From: Salipiger pallidus
GTDB taxonomy: Bacteria; Pseudomonadota; Alphaproteobacteria; Rhodobacterales; Rhodobacteraceae
Reading direction: 5' to 3'
Length of the DNA stretch: 64,000 nucleotides
NCBI RefSeq assembly: GCF_014643635.1
Contig: NZ_BMJV01000002.1
Span: forward strand, 186,001-250,000
Below are positions 42,161-50,378 of this stretch, piece after piece. The position numbers and the translations under genes are program-made. The notes below the pieces were generated by a model that saw nothing but the letters and a program-made list of their open reading frames with translations, searched no databases and had not been told where the DNA came from. The stretch's first letter is position 1; the number at the start of each line of letters is the position of its first letter.

Positions 42161-43024
42161 ATGGCCGCAGGCAAGCGCATCCGCACCTATTTCGAGGGCA
42201 CCTGGCACGAGGGTGATCTTGCCGTCATGAAGGCGGCGGACCACGGCATGTGGCAGGGCAGCAGTGTGTTCGACGGCGCGCGCTTCGTGAACGGGCTGGC
42301 TCCTGACCTTTATCCCCATTGCGCGCGGGTGAACCGGTCCGCAGAGGCGCTGATGATCCGGCCCACGGTGACGCCCGAGGACATGGTGCAGATCGTCTGG
42401 GAGGGGCTGGGTGCCTTCCCCAAAGAGGCTGCGGTCTACATCCGGCCCATGTATTGGGCGATCAACGGTGACGAGACGGTGCTGGTGCCCTCAAAGGAGG
42501 CCACAGGTTTCGCGATCTCGCTGGAAGAGATTCCCATGGCGGCCCCGGATGCGGCGCAGACGCTGGGCAAGACCAGTTTTCGCCGCCCGGTGCTGGCGGA
42601 TTCGGTGTGCAACGCCAAGGCGGGCTGTCTTTACCCCAACAACGGGCGGATGCTGGTGGAAACGCGGGGGCGTGGCTTTTCCAACGCGCTGGTGACCGAC
42701 GCCATGGGCAACATCGCCGAAAGCGCGACGGCCAATGTCTTCATGGCCCGCGATGGCGAGCTGTTCACTCCGATTCCCAATGGTACGTTTCTGTCAGGCA
42801 TCACCCGGGCGCGGCACATCGCGAACTTCCGTGCCGATGGCGTAACGGTGAACGAGTGCGTGCTCACCTACGCCGATTTCGAGGCGGCGGACGAGGTCTT
42901 CCTGTCGGGCAACCTCAACAAGGTGACGCCGGTGGTGGGCTTCGAAGACACGTCCTACCGGATCGGACCGCTCACGAAGCGGGCGCGCGAGCTTTACTGG
43001 GACTGGGCGCTGAGCGAAGGCTGA
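42161..43024 (+). CDS. Class IV aminotransferase (branched-chain aminotransferase-like)
   Basis: The 287-residue product is a fold-type IV PLP enzyme. It shows HGMWQGSSVFDGARFVNG (about residues 28-45), the PLP lysine in VCNAKAGCLYPNNGRML (about residues 149-165), and the EETRGRGFSN-like and ESATANVFMARDGELFTP segments, with the cofactor-phosphate loop GTFLSGITRARHI. Branched-chain amino acid transamination is the most likely activity, but D-amino acid or aminodeoxychorismate-type relatives share the fold. Start ATG 42161 follows CGGAGA. Confidence 0.85.
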   Translation: MAAGKRIRTYFEGTWHEGDLAVMKAADHGMWQGSSVFDGARFVNGLAPDLYPHCARVNRSAEALMIRPTVTPEDMVQIVWEGLGAFPKEAAVYIRPMYWAINGDETVLVPSKEATGFAISLEEIPMAAPDAAQTLGKTSFRRPVLADSVCNAKAGCLYPNNGRMLVETRGRGFSNALVTDAMGNIAESATANVFMARDGELFTPIPNGTFLSGITRARHIANFRADGVTVNECVLTYADFEAADEVFLSGNLNKVTPVVGFEDTSYRIGPLTKRARELYWDWALSEG

Positions 43025-43097
43025 GCCCCGTGCCCGGTTTTCGGCCATTGCGTGCGGTTGGTGCCTGCGACATGATCGCCCGGAAAGGGAGGCCGTA

Positions 43098-43553
43098 ATG
43101 CGCAAGTTTCTCGTGATCCTCGATGACAGCCGCGAATGCCTCAACGCCATGCGCTTTGCCGCCATGCGTGCGGAAAAGACCGGCGGCGGGGTCTCAATCC
43201 TGTCGGTCATCGCTCCCGAGGACTTCAACCACTGGATTGGGGTCGGTGACATCATGCGCGAGGAGGCCCGCGAGCGCATCCACGCCCATTACGAGGTCTT
43301 TGCCAAGTGGATGCGCGACCGCCACGGGGTCGACCCCGAACTGGTCATCCGCGAGGGCGACACTGTGACCGAGATCATGGGGCAGGTGAACGAGGATGAC
43401 AGCATCGGCGTGCTGGTGCTGGGCGCATCCTCCGGCAAGAAGGGGCCGGGGCCGCTGGTGAACTATCTCAGTCGGTCCTCTGGCAGCCTGCCGATTCCCG
43501 TCACCATCGTGCCGGGCGATCTGTCAAAGGAACGTCTGGAAGAGATCACCTGA
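43098..43553 (+). CDS. Universal stress protein (UspA family)
   Basis: The 151-residue product has the Usp fold: MRKFLVILDDSRECLNAMRFAA at the N-terminus, a central helix, VIREGDTVTEIMGQVNEDDSIGVLVLGASSG and the glycine-rich nucleotide-binding region GASSGKKGPGPLVNYLSR, then LPIPVTIVPG. ATP-binding Usp proteins have a G-x2-G-x9-G-[ST] loop and this version fits it loosely. It stands between the aminotransferase and nfuA as a single gene with a GGAGG-like site upstream. Confidence 0.88.
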   Translation: MRKFLVILDDSRECLNAMRFAAMRAEKTGGGVSILSVIAPEDFNHWIGVGDIMREEARERIHAHYEVFAKWMRDRHGVDPELVIREGDTVTEIMGQVNEDDSIGVLVLGASSGKKGPGPLVNYLSRSSGSLPIPVTIVPGDLSKERLEEIT

Positions 43554-43576
43554 TCTTCGGAACGCTTCCCACAAAG

Positions 43577-43593
43577 TTTAGAACCGTTCCAAA
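43577..43593. promoter_or_regulatory. Irr-box-like palindrome upstream of nfuA
   Basis: TTTAGAACCGTTCCAAA matches the Irr box (TTTAGAA-N3-TTCTAAA) with one mismatch. It lies just upstream of a possible promoter (TTGAC at 43596-43600 and TATAGG at 43621-43626, spacing slightly long) and about 80 bases before nfuA. Control of an iron-sulfur assembly gene by the haem/iron sensor Irr would fit known alphaproteobacterial biology. Confidence 0.55.
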
Positions 43594-43655
43594 ACTTGAC
43601 GTTCGGTCCCGCCGGGCGCATATAGGAACTGCCCCCGGAGAAAGGTGTGCTGCAC

Positions 43656-44216
43656 ATGTTCATTCAGACCGAATCCACCCCGAACCCCGCGACCCTCAAG
43701 TTCCTGCCTGGACAGGCGGTGCTTGGTGCCGGCACGGCGGATTTCCCGAGCGCCGACGGCGCTGACGCCTCCCCGCTGGCGAAGCGCCTCTTCGAGGTCG
43801 CCGGTGTCACCGGCGTGTTCCTTGGTGGTGATTTCGTCACCGTGACCAAGGACGATGGCGCCGACTGGGATCACGTGAAGCCCGCGGTGCTTGGCGCGAT
43901 CCTTGCGCATTACCAGTCCGGCGATCCCGTCATGGCGGGTGAGGGCGGTGCCTCGGGCCACGCGGCTTTCGAAGGCGAAGACGAGGAAATCGTCGGCCAG
44001 ATCAAGGAGCTGCTGGACAGCCGCGTGCGTCCTGCCGTGGCCCAGGACGGCGGCGACATCACCTTCCACGGCTTCGAGCGTGGCGTGGTCTACCTGCACA
44101 TGCAGGGCGCCTGCGCGGGCTGCCCGTCCTCGACCCTGACCCTGAAGATGGGCATCGAGAACCTGTTGCGCCATTACATCCCCGAGGTCACCGAAGTGCG
44201 CCCTGTCGCCGTCTGA
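43656..44216 (+). CDS. nfuA: NfuA-type iron-sulfur cluster carrier protein
   Basis: NfuA carries [4Fe-4S] clusters to apoproteins. The 186-residue product has the Nfu N-terminal domain beginning MFIQTESTPNPATLKFLPGQ and the C-terminal NifU domain LLDSRVRPAVAQDGGDITFHGF (about residues 113-134), followed by the cluster ligands in GACAGCPSS (Cys-x-x-Cys, about residues 148-156). Start ATG 43656 has GGAGAAAGG upstream; the earlier GTG 43647 is too close to it. An Irr-box-like palindrome lies in the promoter region. tsaB follows after 9 bases. Confidence 0.93.
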   Translation: MFIQTESTPNPATLKFLPGQAVLGAGTADFPSADGADASPLAKRLFEVAGVTGVFLGGDFVTVTKDDGADWDHVKPAVLGAILAHYQSGDPVMAGEGGASGHAAFEGEDEEIVGQIKELLDSRVRPAVAQDGGDITFHGFERGVVYLHMQGACAGCPSSTLTLKMGIENLLRHYIPEVTEVRPVAV

Positions 44217-44225
44217 CCCCAGCAC

Positions 44226-44897
44226 GTGACTGAACAGCCCACGATCCTCGGTTTCGATACCTCGGGACCGCATGTCTGCTGCGCCGTGCTGCGCGGCGGC
44301 ACGGTCGTGGCCGAGATCCACGAGGACATGGCGCGTGGTCAGGCCGAGGCACTGATGCCGATGCTCGAGCGGGTGCTCGGGCTGGCAGGAATCGGCTGGT
44401 CCGATCTTGATGCGCTGGCGGTCGGCGTGGGGCCGGGCAATTTCACCGGCATCCGGATTTCCGTGTCTTGCGCCCGTGGCCTTTCACTGGCGCTAGGGAT
44501 CCCCGTGCAGGGGGTGTCGAGCTTCGAACTGATGCGCGGCGAGGACGGACCGGACGATGCGCTTGTCCTCGTGGGGGCGCCACGGGGGCAGGCTTATGCC
44601 ATGCCTTTCGTGAGAGGGGCTCCTGCTGCAGAGCCAAGGTTCATCGTCCCTGAACATCCGCCCGAGGACCTCTGCGCCCCCGGCGCAGTGGTGCGCGGGG
44701 CAGGGGCCTCGGCGCTTGCCGCCCAGCTGGGGCGCGAGGGTGCGGAGGCCGTACTTGGGGACATTCCGGCGCGCCTCGTGCGCTGCGCCGCGCGGCTTCT
44801 GGCGGACAATCCCGCGCCGGGCCGTCCCGCACCGCTTTACGTCAAGCCCGCCGATGCCGCGCCGTCGCGCGACACGCCGCCGGCCATCCTCACGTGA
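44226..44897 (+). CDS. tsaB: tRNA threonylcarbamoyladenosine synthesis protein TsaB
   Basis: TsaB is the partner of TsaD in making t6A37 on tRNAs. The 223-residue product has the ASKHA N-terminus [16 protein letters not shown], then [54 protein letters not shown] in overview, the diagnostic TsaB/TsaD stretch. Start is GTG 44226. It overlaps rimI by 4 bases, the usual tsaB-rimI pair. Confidence 0.93.
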   Translation: MTEQPTILGFDTSGPHVCCAVLRGGTVVAEIHEDMARGQAEALMPMLERVLGLAGIGWSDLDALAVGVGPGNFTGIRISVSCARGLSLALGIPVQGVSSFELMRGEDGPDDALVLVGAPRGQAYAMPFVRGAPAAEPRFIVPEHPPEDLCAPGAVVRGAGASALAAQLGREGAEAVLGDIPARLVRCAARLLADNPAPGRPAPLYVKPADAAPSRDTPPAILT

Positions 44898-45307
44898 CTG
44901 CCGCAGAGATCGCGGCCATCTCGGCCCGCGCCTACCAGCACATGTCGCCTTGGTCCGAAGCGGACATCGCGGGCACGCTGGATCATCCCCTGACAGTGCT
45001 GAGCCACGATGGCGCGTCCTTCGCCCTTGGCCGGGTGATCGTCGACGAGGCCGAGATCCTTGCCCTTGCCACCGACCCGGGAAAGCAGCGTGGCGGCGGG
45101 GCTAGCCGGGCGCTGGCGGCCTTCCACGCAGAGGCGATGGCGCGCGGGGCGGTCACCTGTTTTCTCGAGGTCGCCGCAGACAACGCCCCTGCCATCGCCT
45201 TCTACGAGACGCGCGGCTATGCCCGCACCGGGCTGCGCAAGGGTTACTATCCGCGCGCCGGGTCTGCGCCTGCGGATGCCCTGCTGATGGCACGGGCACT
45301 GCCGTGA
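44894..45307 (+). CDS. rimI: GNAT N-acetyltransferase, RimI-like
   Basis: RimI acetylates the N-terminal alanine of ribosomal protein S18. The 137-residue product shows the GNAT acetyl-CoA site as [23 protein letters not shown] (about residues 55-77) and the end motif [23 protein letters not shown]. It is a little shorter than E. coli RimI. Start GTG 44894 overlaps the tsaB stop by 4 bases; the tsaB neighbourhood supports the RimI identity. Confidence 0.85.
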   Translation: MTAAEIAAISARAYQHMSPWSEADIAGTLDHPLTVLSHDGASFALGRVIVDEAEILALATDPGKQRGGGASRALAAFHAEAMARGAVTCFLEVAADNAPAIAFYETRGYARTGLRKGYYPRAGSAPADALLMARALP

Positions 45308-45460
45308 GGTCATGCCTTGTGGGCGCGCGATCCCGGACCATCCGGTAAAAATCCGGTTGACCGCCAGACAACCCAAGGCTTTGATCGGACACGATCTGCA
45401 TGGATCCTGCATGAAGAGCGGGCGCATCGCGACCCGCCGCCATCACCCTGGGAGCAAGAC

Positions 45461-46465
45461 ATGACCCTCATCACCAAGTTTCTCGGCGCAAGCGCCGCGC
45501 TGGCCCTGACCGCGGGCGCCGCGCTGGCCGACCCGGCGCTGGTCTATGACCTTGGCGGCAAGTTCGACAAGTCGTTCAACGAAGCCGCCTACAACGGCGC
45601 CGAGGCCTGGGCAGCCGAAACCGGCGGCAGCTACCGCGACATCGAGCTTCAGTCCGAAGCGCAGCGCGAACAGGCCCTGCGCCGCTTTGCCGAGGCCGGG
45701 TTCAACCCGGTGGTGACCACCGGCTTCTCCATGTCCTCGCCCATCGCGTCGGTGGCACCGGATTATCCGGACACCAAGTTCGTCACCATTGACGGCTTCG
45801 TGGACCCCGAAGAGCACCCCAACGTGCTGTCGATCCTGTTCTCCGAACACGAAGGCTCGTACCTTGTGGGCATGATGGCAGCCATGGCGTCCGAGACGGG
45901 CACCGTGAGCTTCGTCGGCGGCATGGACGTGCCGCTCATCCGCAAATTCGCCTGCGGCTACGCTCAAGGCGCCAAGGCGGCCAACCCCGACATCGAGGTC
46001 ATCTCCAACATGACCGGCACCACCCCCGCCGCTTGGAACGATCCGGTGAAGGGCTCGGAGCTGGCCAGCGCCCAGATCAGCCAGGGCTCTGACGTGATCT
46101 TCGCCGCGGCAGGCGGCACCGGCATCGGCGTGCTTCAGACCGCCGCTGACCAGGACATCCTGTCCATCGGCGTCGACAGCAACCAGAACGCCCTGCACCC
46201 GGGGCAGGTGCTGACCTCCATGCTCAAGCGTGTGGACGTGGCCGTTCAGGACGCGATGACCGCCGGCGCCGACCTTGAAACTGGCGTGACGGTGCTCGGG
46301 CTTGCGGAGAACGGCGTGGATTACGCCATGGACGAGAACAACGCCGACCTCGTGTCCGAGGACATGGTCGCCGCGCTCGACGCCGCGCGCGAGCAGATCG
46401 TGTCGGGCGAGGTTACCGTGCACGATTATTCGTCCGACGACAGCTGCCCGGCGCTGTCCTTCTGA
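45461..46465 (+). CDS. BMP family (PnrA-like) nucleoside ABC transporter substrate-binding protein
   Basis: The 334-residue product has a signal peptide (MTLITKFLGASAALALTAGAALA, cleavage before DP) and the BMP/PnrA fold: LVYDLGGKFDKSFNEAAYNGAEAWA (about residues 27-51), GFSMSSPIASVAPDYPDTKFVTIDGF and GTGIGVLQTAADQDILSIGVDSNQ. Members bind purine nucleosides. No lipobox is seen, as usual in Gram-negative versions. It is the first gene of a complete ABC transporter unit. Between it and the ATPase is a hairpin that would favour higher expression of the binding protein. A CTGCATG-GATC-CTGCATG direct repeat lies upstream at 45396-45413. Confidence 0.9.
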   Translation: MTLITKFLGASAALALTAGAALADPALVYDLGGKFDKSFNEAAYNGAEAWAAETGGSYRDIELQSEAQREQALRRFAEAGFNPVVTTGFSMSSPIASVAPDYPDTKFVTIDGFVDPEEHPNVLSILFSEHEGSYLVGMMAAMASETGTVSFVGGMDVPLIRKFACGYAQGAKAANPDIEVISNMTGTTPAAWNDPVKGSELASAQISQGSDVIFAAAGGTGIGVLQTAADQDILSIGVDSNQNALHPGQVLTSMLKRVDVAVQDAMTAGADLETGVTVLGLAENGVDYAMDENNADLVSEDMVAALDAAREQIVSGEVTVHDYSSDDSCPALSF

Positions 46466-46485
46466 TCGCCGCCACATGACCTGAC

Positions 46486-46511
46486 GGGAGGCCGGACCAC
46501 GGCCTCCCTTT
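46486..46511 (+). terminator. Terminator-like hairpin between the binding-protein and ATPase genes
   Basis: GGGAGGCCG (46486-46494) and CGGCCTCCC (46500-46508) form a perfect 9-bp stem with loop GACCA, followed by TTT. Partial termination or 3' protection here would raise binding-protein levels relative to the membrane parts. Confidence 0.6.
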
Positions 46512-46531
46512 CCCATTCAGCCGGACCTGCC

Positions 46532-48136
46532 ATGACCGACACAGCCCCCGCAATCGAGCTGAAGGGCATCTCCAAGTCCTTCGGCCCCGTGCAGGCCAAC
46601 AAGGACATTGCGATGCGCGTGATGCCTGGAACCATCCACGGCATCATCGGCGAAAACGGCGCCGGCAAGTCGACCCTGATGTCGATCCTCTACGGCTTCT
46701 ACAAGGCCGACCGGGGCGAGATCTTCATCGGCGGCAAGGAGGCCCGGATAACCGACAGTCAGTCCGCCATCGCGGCTGGCATCGGCATGGTCTTCCAGCA
46801 TTTCAAGCTGGTGCAGAATTTCACGGTGCTGGAAAACATCATCCTCGGCGCCGAAGACGGCCCCATGCTGCGCCCCTCTCTCGCCCGCGCGCGCGGTGTG
46901 CTGAAGCAGCTGTCGGACGAATACGAACTGTCGGTCGATCCCGACCAGCTGATCGAGAACCTCAGCGTCGGCCACCAGCAGCGGGTCGAGATCCTCAAAG
47001 CGCTCTACCGGCAGGCCGACATCCTCATTCTCGACGAGCCGACAGGGGTGCTCACCCCCGCCGAGGCGGACCACCTGTTCCGTATCCTCGACAACCTGCG
47101 CTCCGAGGGCAAGACGATCATCCTCATCACCCATAAGCTGCGCGAGATCATGGAGATCACCGACACGGTCTCGGTGATGCGCCGCGGCCAGATGACGGCA
47201 ACGGTCAAGACGGCGGAGACCTCGCCCGGCGAGCTGGCCGAGTTGATGGTGGGCCGCAAGGTGCTGCTGCAGGTGGACAAGTCCCCGGCCAAAGTCGGTG
47301 CGCCGATTCTCCAGATCGAGAACCTGCGCCACGTGGACAGCCACGGGGTTGAACGCCTGCGCGGCGTCTCGCTCGAAGTGCGCGCGGGAGAGGTGCTGGG
47401 CATCGCTGGCGTTGCGGGGAATGGCCAGTCGGAATTGCTCGAGGTGCTGGGCGGGTACGCAGATGCCACCGGCTCGGTCACGGTGAACGGCAAGCCGCTG
47501 CCGCTGACCGGCACAGGGGCCGATGGGGCCGCCCGCCGCAAGACCGGTATTGCCCATGTCCCCGAGGACCGGCAGACTGAGGGGCTCATCATGCCCTACA
47601 CCGCGTGGGAGAACACCGTCTTTGGCTACCACCGCGAACCGGAATTCCAGTCCGGCATGCTCATGGACAACGCCAAGATCCGCGAGCAGGCGCAGGACAA
47701 GATGACCCGCTACGACGTGCGTCCCCCCGATCCCTCGCTGCCCGCCAAGGCGTTCTCGGGCGGCAACCAGCAGAAGATCGTCCTCGCCCGCGAGATCGAG
47801 CGTGACCCCGACGTGCTGCTCATCGGCCAGCCCACGCGAGGCGTGGACATCGGCGCCATCGAGTTCATCCACAAGGAAATCATCCGCCTGCGCGACACCG
47901 GCAAGGCGATCTTGCTGGTCTCGGTCGAGCTGGACGAGATCTTTGCCCTGTCGGACCGCATCGCGGTGATGTTCGACGGGCAGGTGATGGGCGAACGCAT
48001 GCCCAACGAAACCGACCAGACCGAACTGGGGCTACTGATGGCCGGCGTCACCGAACGCCCCGGCGGCGATCCCATCAAGGCCGTCGACGCTGCCCTCGAG
48101 CAAAAGGAACAGCGCGAGGCTTCCCAACATGACTGA
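46532..48136 (+). CDS. Nucleoside ABC transporter ATPase with two nucleotide-binding domains
   Basis: The 534-residue product has the RbsA-like double-ATPase layout used by sugar and BMP-type nucleoside importers. The first domain shows GENGAGKSTLM (about residues 45-55), LSVGHQQRVEILKAL and LILDEPTGVLTPAEAD. The second shows the degenerate Walker A GVAGNGQSELLEVLGG, FSGGNQQKIVLAREI and IGQPTRGVDIGAIEFI. The loss of Lys in the second Walker A (GNGQS) is normal for this family. ATG 46532. The two permeases follow. Confidence 0.92.
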   Translation: MTDTAPAIELKGISKSFGPVQANKDIAMRVMPGTIHGIIGENGAGKSTLMSILYGFYKADRGEIFIGGKEARITDSQSAIAAGIGMVFQHFKLVQNFTVLENIILGAEDGPMLRPSLARARGVLKQLSDEYELSVDPDQLIENLSVGHQQRVEILKALYRQADILILDEPTGVLTPAEADHLFRILDNLRSEGKTIILITHKLREIMEITDTVSVMRRGQMTATVKTAETSPGELAELMVGRKVLLQVDKSPAKVGAPILQIENLRHVDSHGVERLRGVSLEVRAGEVLGIAGVAGNGQSELLEVLGGYADATGSVTVNGKPLPLTGTGADGAARRKTGIAHVPEDRQTEGLIMPYTAWENTVFGYHREPEFQSGMLMDNAKIREQAQDKMTRYDVRPPDPSLPAKAFSGGNQQKIVLAREIERDPDVLLIGQPTRGVDIGAIEFIHKEIIRLRDTGKAILLVSVELDEIFALSDRIAVMFDGQVMGERMPNETDQTELGLLMAGVTERPGGDPIKAVDAALEQKEQREASQHD

Positions 48137-48159
48137 CCTGACCGCAATGGCGCCCGCCG

Positions 48160-48180
48160 CTTCTTCTCTTGAAAAATACG
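48160..48180. repeat. Dispersed 21-bp intergenic repeat, copy 2, inside the ABC operon
   Basis: Starts CTTCTTCTCTTG and matches the complement of 42076-42096 at 20 of 21 positions. It is followed by GC-rich complementary segments up to about 48240. It lies between the ATPase stop (48136) and the permease start (48256), making an unusually long gap in an otherwise compact operon. Confidence 0.6.
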
Positions 48181-48255
48181 TCCGCCGGAGGCAACGGCGC
48201 CCACAGGGCGCTCAACCCTGCTGCCCGAAGGGCTCCGCCGGATACGAGGCCACAT

Positions 48256-49350
48256 ATGGATAAGATGCCCGCCTGGGCCGACGCGGTGCTCGTGCCCCTG
48301 ATTTCCATCCTGCTCGCTGCGATCCTGTCAGCGCTGGTCATCCTCGCCATCGGGGAAAACCCCGTCGAAGCCTTCAACCTCATGGTCGAAGGCGCGCTCA
48401 TGCGCTCGGCAGGCTGGGGCTACACGCTCTACTATACCACCAACTTCATCTTCACCGGCCTCTGCGCCGCCGTCGCCTTCCATGCCAAGATGTTCAACAT
48501 TGGCGGCGAAGGGCAGGCGATGATCGGCGGGCTCGGGGTGGCGCTGGTGTGCCTCTTCATTCCCTTCCCGCACTGGACCGTCGCGCTTCTGGTGGCGATC
48601 GTCGCCGCAGGGGCGTTCGGCGCGCTCTGGGCCCTGATCCCGGCATACCTGCAGGCAAAGCGCGGCAGCCACATCGTCATTACCACGATCATGTTCAACT
48701 TCATCGCCTCAGCGGTGCTGAACTACGTGCTGGTGAACCTCTTGCGCCCGCAAGGGGCCATGGACCCGGCCACCGCCCGCTTCCCGGAGGCGACGCAGCT
48801 GCCCACCTTCCAGGACATGTTCGCCACCGCCGACAACCCGCTGTTCCGGGGCTCCCCGGCCAACGTCACCTTCTTCCTCGCCGTTCTCGCCTGTGTCGCC
48901 TTCTGGTTCCTGATGTGGCGCACGCGGCTCGGCTACGAGATCCGCGCCTTCGGACATTCTGAATCGGCGGTGAAATACGCCGGCATTTCGCCGGTGCGCA
49001 TTACCATTGTTGCCATGCTGATCTCGGGCGGGCTTGCGGGGATGATGGCGCTCAACACCACCATGGGCGAGGCCGAACGCCTCGTGATGAACGCCACCGA
49101 AGGGGCGGGCTTCATCGGCATCGCCGTGGCGCTCATGGGGCGCAGCCACCCAGTGGGAATCTTCCTTGCCGCGCTGCTCTTCGGGTTCCTCTATCAGGGT
49201 GGGGCGGAGCTCGCGCTCTGGACCAACATCCCGCGCGAGCTCATCACCGTGATCCAGGCGCTGGTGATCCTGTTCACCGGGGCGCTCGACAACATGGTGC
49301 GGATGCCGCTTGAGCGGCTGTTCGTGGCGCTGGGACGAAAGGACGCGTGA
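48256..49350 (+). CDS. Nucleoside ABC transporter permease 1 (BPD_transp_2 family)
   Basis: The 364-residue product begins MDKMPAWADAVLVPLISILLAAILSALVI in overview and has about nine to ten membrane helices. The family stretch FHAKMFNIGGEGQAMIGGLG (about residues 75-94) and AGFIGIAVALMGRSHPVGI near the C-terminus are visible. ATG 48256 was chosen; an upstream frame reaching into the dispersed repeat would start from a TTG inside the repeat and gives no extra recognisable sequence. Its stop overlaps the next ATG by one base. Confidence 0.9.
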   Translation: MDKMPAWADAVLVPLISILLAAILSALVILAIGENPVEAFNLMVEGALMRSAGWGYTLYYTTNFIFTGLCAAVAFHAKMFNIGGEGQAMIGGLGVALVCLFIPFPHWTVALLVAIVAAGAFGALWALIPAYLQAKRGSHIVITTIMFNFIASAVLNYVLVNLLRPQGAMDPATARFPEATQLPTFQDMFATADNPLFRGSPANVTFFLAVLACVAFWFLMWRTRLGYEIRAFGHSESAVKYAGISPVRITIVAMLISGGLAGMMALNTTMGEAERLVMNATEGAGFIGIAVALMGRSHPVGIFLAALLFGFLYQGGAELALWTNIPRELITVIQALVILFTGALDNMVRMPLERLFVALGRKDA

Positions 49351-50315
49351 TGGATTTCATGACCCTCCTGCAAGTGCTGGATTCCACTGTCCGCCTTGCC
49401 ACGCCGCTGCTGCTCGCCTGCCTTGCGGGCCTCTTCTCGGAACGCTCGGGCGTCGTCGATATCGGCCTTGAAGGCAAGATGCTCGCCGCGGCCTTCGCCT
49501 CTGCCGCCATCGCCGCCGTCTCGGGGTCTGTCTGGCTGGGGCTGCTGGCCGGGATCGTCTCGGCCTCGCTGATGAGCGCGCTGCACGGGCTCGCCTCGAT
49601 CACCTTCCGGGGCAACCAGCTGATCTCGGGGGTGGCGATCAACTTCCTGGCCTCTGGCCTTACGGTGCTCATCGCTCAAAGCTGGTTCGGGCAGGGGGGG
49701 CGCACCCCGTCGCTGATGGGCGGGGGCAGGTTCGAGTCCATCACGCTGCCCTTCGCCAATGCCCTGCGCGATGTGCCGGTGCTGGGCCCGATCTACGCCG
49801 AGCTGATCTCGGGCCATTCCATCCTTGTCTACGTCGCCTTCCTGATGGTCCCACTCAGCTGGTGGGTGCTGTTCCGCACTCGCTTCGGCCTGCGCCTGCG
49901 TGCGGTTGGCGAATCGCCCGAGGCGGTGGACACGGCTGGCATCTCGGTCGTCGGCCTGCGCTTTGCGGCCATCGGGATTTGCGGCCTGCTCTGTGGGCTC
50001 GCCGGGGCCTACCTTGCCACCGGGCTGCAGGCCGGCTTTGTGCGGGAGATGACCGCGGGGCGCGGCTATATCGCCCTTGCTGCGCTGATCTTTGCCAAGT
50101 GGCGGCCGGTCTACGCGCTCTGGGCCTGCCTTCTGTTCGGCCTGCTGCAGGCGGTGGCGCTGCGCTACCAGAACATCGACCTTGGCGGGATCACCATCCC
50201 GGTGCAGGTGATGGATGCGCTGCCCTATATCCTGACGGTCATCATCCTTGCGGGCTTTGTCGGCAAGGCTATCCCGCCACGGGCCAGCGGCGAGCCCTAC
50301 GTCAAGGAACGCTAG
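49350..50315 (+). CDS. Nucleoside ABC transporter permease 2 (BPD_transp_2 family)
   Basis: The 321-residue product is the second, shorter permease of the pair, with about eight to nine helices. It shows the hallmark GLFSERSGVVDIGLEGKMLAAAFASA (about residues 28-53), FRGNQLISGVAINFLASGLT and GRGYIALAALIFAKWRPVYALWACLLFGL. It completes the BMP-type importer begun at 45461. Start ATG 49350 shares a base with the previous stop. Confidence 0.92.
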   Translation: MDFMTLLQVLDSTVRLATPLLLACLAGLFSERSGVVDIGLEGKMLAAAFASAAIAAVSGSVWLGLLAGIVSASLMSALHGLASITFRGNQLISGVAINFLASGLTVLIAQSWFGQGGRTPSLMGGGRFESITLPFANALRDVPVLGPIYAELISGHSILVYVAFLMVPLSWWVLFRTRFGLRLRAVGESPEAVDTAGISVVGLRFAAIGICGLLCGLAGAYLATGLQAGFVREMTAGRGYIALAALIFAKWRPVYALWACLLFGLLQAVALRYQNIDLGGITIPVQVMDALPYILTVIILAGFVGKAIPPRASGEPYVKER

Positions 50316-50328
50316 GTTGCTGGCCTCT

Positions 50329-50360
50329 GTCCTGCCCGTGGGCTATTCCGGGGGCAGGAC
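50329..50360. terminator. Inverted repeat after the ABC transporter operon
   Basis: GTCCTGCCC (50329-50337) and GGGCAGGAC (50352-50360) are perfect 9-bp complements with a 14-base loop, between the last permease and fmt. No T-run follows, so termination is uncertain. AAAGGAG just after it serves fmt. Confidence 0.45.
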
Positions 50361-50378
50361 GGACAAAGGAGCCAAGCC

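Noticed and set aside
45308-45460. A purine riboswitch in the leader of the nucleoside transporter
   Set aside because: No three-way junction pattern or conserved core could be found; only short repeats are present.
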